Shown: one piece after another, positions 42,228-50,082 of the stretch | Numbering within the stretch: the stretch's first letter is position 1 | How the letters are laid out: every line of letters begins with the position of its first letter | Assembly (NCBI GenBank): GCA_963748545.1 | Contig: CAVVJO010000053.1 | Location: 62,001-126,000 of the forward strand | Direction: 5' to 3' | DNA from: Roseiarcus sp963748545 | GTDB taxonomy: Bacteria > Pseudomonadota > Alphaproteobacteria > Rhizobiales > Beijerinckiaceae | DNA length: 64,000 bases | The notes under the pieces: model-generated | The model's input: only the letters and a program-made list of their open reading frames with translations | Databases searched by the model: none | Told to the model about the DNA's origin: nothing | Made by a program: the position numbers and the translations under genes

Positions 42228-42302
42228 TGGTGGGCGATGCAGGGATCGAACCTGCGACCCCTCCCGTGTGAAGGGAGTGCTCTACCGCTGAGCTAATCGC
42301 CC
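42228..42302 (-). tRNA. tRNA-Val (anticodon CAC), intact
   Basis: The 75-nt complement folds as a cloverleaf: acceptor GGGCGAT/ATCGCCC, D arm GCTC-AGCGGTA-GAGC, anticodon arm CTCCC-TTCACAC-GGGAG (anticodon CAC, reading GUG), T arm GCAGG-TTCGATC-CCTGC, and an encoded ACCA end. Its 3' 47 bases form the right attachment repeat of the island. Confidence 0.95.
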
Positions 42303-42348
42303 GGGCCCGGAAAGGCGGCACGTCTTTACGGCTCGCCCGGCGGCGAAG

Positions 42349-44293
42349 TCAAGGCGGGTTCGCCGACGTCGCCCCTCGAACAACAGCCGCTCGCAGCGCC
42401 TTTCGACCTGCCCGCCCGTGTTCGGTTTTCGCCCAGAAGTGCGGCCGGACGATCAGATCGACGATGGCGGACCATGCGGCCAGCGAGATCAGACCATAGT
42501 AGATCGGAAGGAGCGCGAAGGTCGCTGCGCCGACCTTGAGACGCCGCTGCCGCGCAGCCACGATCGCGGGGACGATCACCCCCCACACGCCGGCGCAAGC
42601 GAGAAGATAAACAAGGACATCGGCGGCTTCGCGCCATCCGGACAGCGGTCCGCCCCCGGCCTCGAACGCCCGCCAGATCACGCTCGCGGTGAAAACCGGC
42701 CACAGCAGCGCGCCGACGACCGCGCCGAACATCAGAATCGTCGCCGCGACAGCCCGGGATACGCCGAGGTCGCGAACGAACAGGGACGGCTTGCGGGAAT
42801 GGACGATGCAGGTCTGCATCCAGCCCTTCTGCCAGCGGACGCGCTGCGCGAGCCAGTTCTTGAACTCGTGCGGCGCCTCTTCCGTGGTGTCCGAATCGAG
42901 CGTCCCAACCTTGTATCCATAGCGGACGAGCCGGATGCCGAGGTCGGCGTCCTCCGTCACGTTCCATTCGTCCCATGCGCCGACTCCGAGGAGCGCCGAG
43001 ACACGGAAATGATTGGACGTGCCGCCGAGCGCGATCGGAAGCCCAAGCGCGCACAGGCCCGGGATTGATCAGGTCGAACAGCGTTGCATATTCGAGCGAG
43101 AACAGGCGCGACAGCCAGGAATCGTCGGCGTTGCGCACGCTCAGCCGGGCCTGAAGACAATCGAGGGAGGGGTCAGCCGCAAATCGCGACGCGGCGAGGC
43201 GAAGCTGGCCCGGCGCGGGAATGTCCTCGGCGTCGTAGACGACCAGAAATTCGCTGCGCGCTTCCGCCAGCGCGAGGTTGAGCGCGCGCGGCTTGGTCGA
43301 AGGCTGTCCGGGAGGCGCGATGATGACTTCGTAGCGCGCCGGCAGGTCAAGCGAGACGAGGCGGGACAGCGTCTCGTGGTCGCGCCGTTCGACAACCAGC
43401 TTTATGTCCAATTTGCCCTTGGGATAGTCGAGCGCGTCGAAGGCCTTGACCAGTTGCTGAACGACATCCGCCTCCCGATAGACCGGGGCGACGATGGTGT
43501 AGGACGGCAGCTCGTCGTCCGAGAGGGTGCGGGGCGGCTTTTCGTCTGCGTTCGCCACTGCGGACAGCGAACGCAATCCAATCGAGGCCATAAACAGGAG
43601 CCACAAGGCCGTCGACGCGATAAGGGAAAGGGTGTCGATGCTCATGGCGCCGATTGCGGCGGCCACAACCGCGACAAGGCCAAGGAATCCGACTTGCGCG
43701 GCGAGGAGGCTGTCCTTCGCAGAAAGGTCTTTCGGAAGGCGCGCAAGCGCATTGTCGAGAATGGTCTTCGAACGCTGCGCGCGGACCAGCGCGGCGAACC
43801 GCTTGGGCGAGGTCACCGCAAAACTCTCGGGACGCAGCCGGCCCGAGAGGGTCTCCTCCAGGAGACGGGGCGTGACGGCCGCGTTGGGGGCGATGACCGC
43901 CCGCGCGCCACTATGACGCTCCGCGAGCGGCGCGACCCCGCATCGCAACCCCTTCGCCGCATCGAAATCCTCGGCAAAATGAGGCGAGCCCAGATAGTAC
44001 CCGCAGCCGAGCCGCTCCGCGAGCGCGCGGTAGTAGCGCTCCTCGCCGATGACGTCTGCGGCGAACAAGGCCTGCAACGGGCTCACGCCCGCGGGCGCGC
44101 GAAGGACCGCGGATCTGATCTGCTCGAGAGGCACGCCGGCGTCCGAGACGATCTGGAGTTCGGGCGGCAAAGGAGAATGCGCATCGCGCGACGGGAGGAG
44201 ACCGCGGGACGGAGGACGGTCATCGCGCCGGCCCACGGCCCGAGCGAAGGCGAGGCCGGTTTGCGCCGCCGGCTCTTGAGACGTATTCTCCAT
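42349..44293 (-). CDS. family 2 glycosyltransferase with N-terminal T2SSE_N domain (XagB-like), frameshifted
   Basis: Membrane beta-glycosyltransferase of about 645 residues. The first 160 residues form a GspE/T2SSE N-terminal-like domain (SPLQALFAADVIGEERYYRA; LGCGYYLGSPHFAEDF). Two helices follow, then the GT2 domain: YTIVAPVYREADVVQQLVKA, VVYDAEDIPAPGQL (DxD), then, after removing one G from the CCCGGG at 43055-43060, LGGTSNHFRVSALLGVGAWD, VTEDADLGIRL (TED) and QRVRWQKGWMQT (QxxRW), and C-terminal membrane helices. This architecture is that of XagB-type exopolysaccharide synthases. All catalytic motifs are intact once the one-base shift is corrected. Confidence 0.82.
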
Positions 44294-44391
44294 CGCAGCG
44301 ACGCCACGCACACACGGGGGCGCCGCACCGCTTCAATCGTCAGGAGAGGCCCCCGCCCCGGCCCAGTAGGTCACAAAGTTTGCCATTTGTC

Positions 44392-45252
44392 ATGACCGTC
44401 CGGCGATTATTTGCAAATTTTTTTAGTGCAGCTCTGGTTGCAATTGCGGCTTTCGCCAGTTTCACCGCGGAATGCGCGCCGCTGTCGGCCCAAGCCCCGC
44501 CCACGTTTATCGACCCAAATCTGCGTCTCGAACGGCCGGCGCTTTCCGGCGTTCGCGCGATCCGCTTTCTGACGACCGACGACTATCCGCCGATGAACTT
44601 CAACCGGGAGGACGGCTCGCTCAGCGGATTCAACGTCGAGATCGCGCGCGCGATCTGCAAGCAGCTCGACATCGGATGCACCATTCAGGCCCGCCCCTGG
44701 GATACCCTGCTCGACGCGCTGGAGACCGGGAAAGGGGACGCCGTCATCGCCTCGATGGCGTCGTCGGAAGCGCTCCGGGCGCAGCTCGATTTTTCGTTCC
44801 CCTACTACAAGACGCCGGCCCGCTTCGTCGTGCGCAGGGACGAGGCCGGCTTTCCGCTGACGCCCGCCGGGTTGACGGGGAAGACCGTCGAAGTCGTCGC
44901 CGGGACGGCCCACGAGGTCTACCTCAAGCTGTTTTTTCCCAAAGCCCTCCCGAAGCCGTTCGCGAGCCTTGCCGACCTCGAGTCCGCTCTGAAGTCGAAA
45001 GAGATCGCAGGGGCGTTCGCGGACGGCGTGACGTTGGCGATCTGGCTCAACGGCGAAGACTTTTCCGACTGCTGCGAATTCCGGGGAGGGCCGTATCTCG
45101 AGAGCCGGTTCTTCGGAGAAGGCGTGGGAATCGCGGTCCGTAAGGACGACGACGAGCTTCGCCAGGCGTTCAACTGGGCGCTCGCGGCGATCATGCGCGA
45201 TGGCGTCTACGCGGAAATCTACCTGAAGTATTTTCCGATCAGCTTCTATTGA
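44392..45252 (+). CDS. orphan periplasmic substrate-binding protein (SBP_bac_3 family)
   Basis: Polar amino acid-type binding protein of 286 residues. Signal peptide about residues 1-28 (FANFFSAALVAIAAFASFTA). The SBP_3 pattern is clear: IRFLTTDDYPPMNFNREDGS, SGFNVEIARAICKQLDIGCT, DTLLDALETGKGDAVIASMA, FSFPYYKTPARFVVRRD and GVGIAVRKDDDELRQAFNWA. No permease or ATPase lies nearby. It is divergent from the glycosyltransferase and may feed a distant transporter or serve as a sensor. The ATG at 44392 is preferred to the TTG at 44380. Confidence 0.85.
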   Translation: MTVRRLFANFFSAALVAIAAFASFTAECAPLSAQAPPTFIDPNLRLERPALSGVRAIRFLTTDDYPPMNFNREDGSLSGFNVEIARAICKQLDIGCTIQARPWDTLLDALETGKGDAVIASMASSEALRAQLDFSFPYYKTPARFVVRRDEAGFPLTPAGLTGKTVEVVAGTAHEVYLKLFFPKALPKPFASLADLESALKSKEIAGAFADGVTLAIWLNGEDFSDCCEFRGGPYLESRFFGEGVGIAVRKDDDELRQAFNWALAAIMRDGVYAEIYLKYFPISFY

Positions 45253-46504
45253 GGCGATTCGCCGCTTTGATCAGGCGCTGGACGCTGTCGTCGTCGGACG
45301 GAAAATCCGCGTCGACCCAGAAGTCGCTCGAAATCCTGCAGGATTTCGCCGACGCGCTCGCCTGCGGGAATGCCGAGCGCGAGGATGTCCTTGCCTCTGA
45401 CAGGCATTATTGGCGGAAGAGTTCGCTCAGGAAGCGCAGGGCCCGATCGAAGCCGGCGCCGTCGGAACCGATCGTTTCCGCCTGCGCCAGCAGCAAGCCG
45501 TCCCGGGCGCCGCGTCGCCCAAACGTAAACATGAGGCGACGCAGGACGCTCTCGCCGGGCGCGACGGCGACGCCGTGGAGCCTGGCCAGCGCGGACGCGG
45601 CGTGCAGGAGGCGCTCGCGTTCGGCGCTCGACAACCGCAGCCGCTCGGCCAGGCGCGTCGCGTCCTCCGTGACGATCACGCAAAGCGCGGCCAGTCGATA
45701 GAGCGCGTCCGACGCGAGCCCGGCGGCTTCCTCGACGGCGACGGCGCGTTCAAGCCGGGCGCGATCGGCAAATCCGAAAAGCTCGCCCAAAATGCCGCGC
45801 TCGCCCATGACCCGGACGACGACCGCGGCGCGCTCCGCGACCAAAAGCTTCAGGAATTCGGCGCGAACCCGCTCGCGCGACAGCCTCATCAGATCGGACC
45901 GATGGCGCACGCAGGCGCTCAGGCCCTCGCCATCGAGCGCGCCTTCGCCAAATCGCGCCGAAAACCGGAAGAAACGGAGAATGCGGAGATAGTCCTCGCG
46001 AATGCGCGCGTCGGGGTCGCCAATGAAGCGCACGCGCCCGGCGGCCAGATCCTCCAGGCCGCCGAGTTCGTCGTAAATGAGGCCGCTGGCGTCGACCGAC
46101 AGCGCATTGATGGTGAAGTCGCGCCGGCGCGCGTCAGCGAGAAAGTCGTGCCCGAACGCGACCTTGGCGTGGCGTCCGTCCGTCTCGACGTCCTCCCGCA
46201 AGGTCGTGGTCTCCAGGACCTGACCCTCCAGGATCAGCGAGACGGTGCCGTGAGCGAGGCCGGTCAGCGCCACCTTGAACCCCGCCGCGGTCGCTCGGCG
46301 GATGACCTCGTCCGGAGTCGCGGTGGTGGCGAGATCGAAATCGCCAGGACGAAGGCCGAGGGCCAGGTCTCGGACCGCCCCGCCGACAACCCGCGTCTCG
46401 GCGCCTCCGCCGTTCAGCGCCTCGAGCGCGCGCGCAAGCGGTCCGCGCCGGAGCGGCGCGCAATCGCTAAGTCTGCCGTTCGCCACTCCGGGCAGGCCGC
46501 TCAT
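45239..46504 (-). CDS. cca: CCA tRNA nucleotidyltransferase, two frameshifts near the 3' end
   Basis: Adds or repairs the tRNA CCA end; about 420 residues. Head-domain motifs: RVVGGAVRDLALGLRPGDFD (GG and DxD), HGTVSLILEGQVLETTTLRE, RRDFTINALSVDASG and PDARIREDYLRILRFFRF. A base appears lost near 45410-45416, so the frame stops at ELFRQ. Correcting it gives PPIMPVRGKDILALGIPAGE and RVGEILQDFER, and a second correction near 45316 gives WVDADFPSDDDSVQRLIKAA to the TGA at 45239. ATG 46504 overlaps the stop of the upstream gene. The end overlaps the convergent binding-protein gene by 14 bp. Confidence 0.85.
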
Positions 46505-46761
46505 TCGATATGCCCGGGGATCAGGACGCCGTTCACCTCGCGCGCCGGGACGTAGACGCCATGGCCTCGCGGAGACGCCAGGTTGAGCGCGATGAGCCCG
46601 ATCACCGCGGCGGCCAGACCGACCAGGGTGAGCAGCGACACCCGAACCCCCGTCCAATGCTCGACCTCGAGCGGAAAGCGGGCGCGCAGCGCAAGATAGA
46701 TCGCATAAGCCGCAAAAGGGGTGAGAAATAACGCCAGCGGCTCGAAGAGGGCCCGGCTCAT
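46501..46761 (-). CDS. DUF6111 family membrane protein
   Basis: An 86-residue protein with two membrane helices (FLTPFAAYAIYLALRARFPL; LLTLVGLAAAVIGLIALNLA) and a conserved C-terminus GVYVPAREVNGVLIPGHIE. Function unknown. It lies between the Nudix gene and cca with four-base overlaps on both sides, so all are in one operon with DUF1285; this grouping is conserved in the order. Confidence 0.82.
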   Translation of the reverse strand: MSRALFEPLALFLTPFAAYAIYLALRARFPLEVEHWTGVRVSLLTLVGLAAAVIGLIALNLASPRGHGVYVPAREVNGVLIPGHIE

Positions 46762-47402
46762 GGCGCGATCAGCTTCTCATACATGTTCCGCAGGATTCCG
46801 GCGGTCGCGCCCCAGATATAACGGCCCTCATGCGGCATTGCATAGAATTTTCGCACCCGGCCCTGCCATTCGCGCTCGTCGACGCGATGATTGGCGGCGT
46901 CCATCAGGAAGGCGAACGGCGTCTCGAAGATGTCCTCGACCTCGAGGGCGTTGATCGACGGCGTGAAGCCGGGGTCGACAAGCGCGACGAGAGGGGCGAT
47001 CCGAAACCCGGTTCCGGTCAGATAGGGGTCGAGCCAGCCGAGCGGCTCGATGAAACCCGGCTCCAGTCCCACTTCCTCGTGCGCCTCGCGCAAGGCCGCC
47101 GCCAGCGGGGTTTCGCCCGGATCGATCTTTCCCCCGGGGAAGGCGACCTGGCCGGAATGGGCGCGCAGGCTCGAAGAGCGGAGGGTGAGCAGCACGCTGA
47201 GGCCGGCTTGACGCGGGATGATCGGCGCGAGCACCGCGGCCGGCCTCGCTCTCGCGATCAGGGCCGCGTCCGGCGCAAGGCCGCTCAGAAGGAAATCGCT
47301 GGATGTCGGCGCTTCCGGTCCGGACAGATCGCCGAGCGTGAGGGCGGGCCGTAATTTCCGGCGCGCCAGCGCCCGCAGCGACTCGGGATCCAGGCGTCTC
47401 AC
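46758..47402 (-). CDS. Nudix hydrolase, CoA pyrophosphatase type
   Basis: Predicted to cleave CoA or its esters to 4'-phosphopantetheine and ADP. The Nudix box is GGKIDPGETPLAAALREAHE followed by EVGL, preceded by HSGQVAFPGG, the marker of the CoA subfamily. About 214 residues from the GTG at 47402; the frame is open to 47483, so the start is uncertain within the overlap with DUF1285. The C-terminus (GRYIWGATAGILRNMYEKL) is also typical. Confidence 0.88.
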   Translation of the reverse strand: MRRLDPESLRALARRKLRPALTLGDLSGPEAPTSSDFLLSGLAPDAALIARARPAAVLAPIIPRQAGLSVLLTLRSSSLRAHSGQVAFPGGKIDPGETPLAAALREAHEEVGLEPGFIEPLGWLDPYLTGTGFRIAPLVALVDPGFTPSINALEVEDIFETPFAFLMDAANHRVDEREWQGRVRKFYAMPHEGRYIWGATAGILRNMYEKLIAP

Positions 47403-47413
47403 GTCGACAATGG

Positions 47414-48004
47414 TCAAAGGCCCTCGATTTCGCTGGTCGGACACATGGGAAAGAAGACGCCGCCCGAACGCACGCCGAACCACATCGCCTCGCCTGAGCG
47501 TTCCGACGCGCCTCGGGCGACGAGATCATAGAACAGCGCGCGCTTGACCAGCGCCCATAAATCGCCGCGAACGCGAACGTAAGGTTTCAGGCCCTCGGCG
47601 GCCCCGCGCTCGAAACGCAACGGATGATCGACGCCTGCGGTCACAACGTCCTCGACGTTGGTGCGAAAGGTCAGAACCGGCTCGCCGTTCGTCTCGGAAA
47701 CATCCATCTCGACCGCCAGGAACGGCGCGTCGTCCACCCGGACGCCGACTTTCTCGACCGGCGTCACCAAAACATACCGATCCCCGTCCTTGCGGAGAAT
47801 CGAGGCGAACAGTTGGACCAGCGGCGCGCGGCCGATCGGCGATCCGCAGTAATACCACACTCCGTCGGCGGCGATACGCATGTCGATGTCGCCGCAGTCC
47901 GGCGGGTTCCACAGATGGACGGGAGCGGGCCCTCGCTCGCGTCGCGCCGCGACCTCGTTCAGCCCCCCGATCGCCCCATCAGGAGATTTGGGAGTCTTCG
48001 CCAT
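47414..48004 (-). CDS. DUF1285 family protein
   Basis: A 196-residue soluble protein: VHLWNPPDCGDIDMRIAADG, VWYYCGSPIGRAPLVQLFAS, ILRKDGDRYVLVTPVEKVGV and RFERGAAEGLKPYVRVRGDL. All are DUF1285 blocks. Structure is known for homologues but no activity. It heads the operon DUF1285-Nudix-DUF6111-cca. The ATG at 48004 (MAKTPKSPDG) is preferred to the one at 48043. Confidence 0.85.
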   Translation of the reverse strand: MAKTPKSPDGAIGGLNEVAARRERGPAPVHLWNPPDCGDIDMRIAADGVWYYCGSPIGRAPLVQLFASILRKDGDRYVLVTPVEKVGVRVDDAPFLAVEMDVSETNGEPVLTFRTNVEDVVTAGVDHPLRFERGAAEGLKPYVRVRGDLWALVKRALFYDLVARGASERSGEAMWFGVRSGGVFFPMCPTSEIEGL

Positions 48005-48137
48005 ATTCTGGCGCTCGTTTGTGGGCGAGTTTGCCGAACTCATGCTACGGGTCGACCTGGAAGAGACCCCCTCAATGTAATGCGACCGTCGCGATTGCGA
48101 AACCTGTGAGGCGTTCTGTGGCGAAGTGGATTACCGG

Positions 48138-49139
48138 ATGAATGGCGTCGCCCTTTCCAGCGCGGACCCGTCGAGCCGCGACATCGCGGCCGTCCTCGAG
48201 CGCATCGCTGCGGCGCGCGCCGAGATCGGCTCGATCATCATGGGACAGGCCCGCGTCGTGGATTTGAGCCTGACCGTGCTGCTTGCCGGCGGTCACGGCC
48301 TTTTGATTGGCGTTCCGGGCCTCGCGAAAACGAAGCTGGTCGAAACGCTCGGCGTGGTCGTCGGGCTCGACGCCCGCCGCGTGCAGTTCACGCCGGACCT
48401 GATGCCCTCCGACATTCTCGGTTCCGAGGTGATGGAGGAAGGCGTCGACGGCAAGCGGGGATTCCGTTTCATCCGAGGTCCGATCTTCGCTCAGCTCCTG
48501 ATGGCCGATGAAATCAATCGCGCGAGCCCCAGGACCCAGTCGGCGCTGCTTCAGGCGATGCAGGAACACCACGTGACGGTCGCCGGCGTCCGGCACGACC
48601 TGCCGCGACCGTTCCATGTGCTCGCGACCCAGAACCCGCTCGAACAGGAGGGAGCCTATCCCCTGCCCGAGGCGCAGCTCGACCGGTTCCTCCTGCAAAT
48701 CGACGTCGGCTACCCGGACCGCGACGCGGAGCGCCGCATTCTGATCGAGACGACGGGCGAGCGGGAGAGGCAACCCACGCCGGTCATGTCCTCAGAGGAC
48801 CTTCTCGAGGCGCAACGCGTCGTGCGGCGCGCGCCGATCGGCGAGAAGATCGTCGAGGCGATCCTCGACCTCGTGCGCGCCGCCCGTCCTGGCGAAGACG
48901 ACGGGGAGCTCGCCAAGGGCGTCGGTTGGGGTCCTGGCCCGCGCGCCGCCCAGGCGCTGATGCTCGCCGCGCGCGCTCGGGCGCTGGTGGACGGCCGATT
49001 GTCGCCGTCGCTCGACGACATCGAGGCGCTGGCCGAGCCCGCGCTCAAGCACCGCATGGCGTTGACCTTCGCTGCGCGCGCGGACGGCGAAACCATCCCC
49101 GCGGTGATCGAGCGGCTTGTCGCGCAGACCCTTCGATGA
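48138..49139 (+). CDS. MoxR family AAA+ ATPase
   Basis: ATPase of 333 residues, a chaperone-like partner of vWA proteins. GHGLLIGVPGLAKTKLVETL is Walker A (with Leu-Ala-Lys-Thr), LLMADEINRASPRTQSALLQ Walker B, then FHVLATQNPLEQEGAYPLPE (sensor 1) and LDRFLLQIDVGYP (Arg finger). It begins an operon with DUF58 and two large membrane proteins, each overlapping by four bases or nearly so. A GTG at 48126 is an alternative start. Confidence 0.93.
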   Translation: MNGVALSSADPSSRDIAAVLERIAAARAEIGSIIMGQARVVDLSLTVLLAGGHGLLIGVPGLAKTKLVETLGVVVGLDARRVQFTPDLMPSDILGSEVMEEGVDGKRGFRFIRGPIFAQLLMADEINRASPRTQSALLQAMQEHHVTVAGVRHDLPRPFHVLATQNPLEQEGAYPLPEAQLDRFLLQIDVGYPDRDAERRILIETTGERERQPTPVMSSEDLLEAQRVVRRAPIGEKIVEAILDLVRAARPGEDDGELAKGVGWGPGPRAAQALMLAARARALVDGRLSPSLDDIEALAEPALKHRMALTFAARADGETIPAVIERLVAQTLR

Positions 49140-50077
49140 CGGGCCTGACAGCCGAGTCGAGCCGAGTCGGGACGACCTTATCTCCGTCAATCCGACTGGA
49201 AGCCGCGGACCTGTCCGCGCGACTGCCGAGCCTGATCGTCGCGGCGCGCAACGTGGCGCAGACGGTTCGGCATGGCGTCCACGGGCGGCGCAAGGCGGGC
49301 TCGGGGGAAAGCTTCTGGCAGTTTCGCCCGTTCGTTTCCGGCGAACCCTCGTCGCGCGTCGACTGGCGCCGCTCCGCCCGCGAGGAGCGCGCCTTCGTCC
49401 GAGAGCGGGAATGGGAATCGGCCCACACCGTGTGGATCTGGTTCGATCGATCATCCTCTATGCGGTTCGGCTCGAGCCTTGCCCCGACGACCAAGATCGA
49501 CAGGGCCGCGGTGATCGCGCTCGCCTTCGCCGACCTCTGCGTGCGCAGCGGCGAGCGGGCGGGTTTCCTCGGGCTGACGCGCCCGTTGGCGACCCAAGGC
49601 GTGATCGAAAGCTTCGCCGAAGCCATCGCCACCGACGAACGCCTGCACGGTCCTTCGGAGGCGGCTTTGCCGCCCACGGCGCCGCCCCGCTCCCGCTCGC
49701 TGGTGTTGCTCGTTGGCGATTTCCTCGCTGAGCCCGACGAGACCGAGCGTGCGCTGAGGGCGGTCGCGGCGGACGGCGCGATCGGCGAGCTCGTCATGAT
49801 CGTCGATCCGGTGGAGGAATCCTATCCCTTCTCCGGCAATGTGGAGTTCCTTCATCCTGCGGGATCGACGCGGTTCGTGACGCCGCGCGCGCAAAGCCTT
49901 CGCGAGGGTTATCTGCTTCGTCTCGCCGCCCATCGTGACGCTTTGAAACAGGCCTGCGCGCGGCTCGGCTGGGGACTGAGCCTGCACCGGACCGACGCCT
50001 CCGCCGCCGAAGCGCTCCTGGCGTTGCGCATGCGCCTCGCCGCGCCCGAGATCGGCTCGGCGGGCCGGAGCGTCTGA
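49136..50077 (+). CDS. DUF58 domain protein (vWA-like partner of MoxR)
   Basis: A 313-residue soluble protein. The DUF58 hallmark is FVSGEPSSRVDWRRSAREER, followed by a vWA-like strand VWIWFDRSSSMRFG with a DxSxS-type metal site (DRSSS). Later: LVLLVGDFLAEPDETERALR. ATG 49136 overlaps the MoxR stop. MoxR and DUF58 proteins are thought to act together in folding or inserting membrane complexes. Confidence 0.9.
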   Translation: MTGLTAESSRVGTTLSPSIRLEAADLSARLPSLIVAARNVAQTVRHGVHGRRKAGSGESFWQFRPFVSGEPSSRVDWRRSAREERAFVREREWESAHTVWIWFDRSSSMRFGSSLAPTTKIDRAAVIALAFADLCVRSGERAGFLGLTRPLATQGVIESFAEAIATDERLHGPSEAALPPTAPPRSRSLVLLVGDFLAEPDETERALRAVAADGAIGELVMIVDPVEESYPFSGNVEFLHPAGSTRFVTPRAQSLREGYLLRLAAHRDALKQACARLGWGLSLHRTDASAAEALLALRMRLAAPEIGSAGRSV

Positions 50078-50082
50078 CCCCC

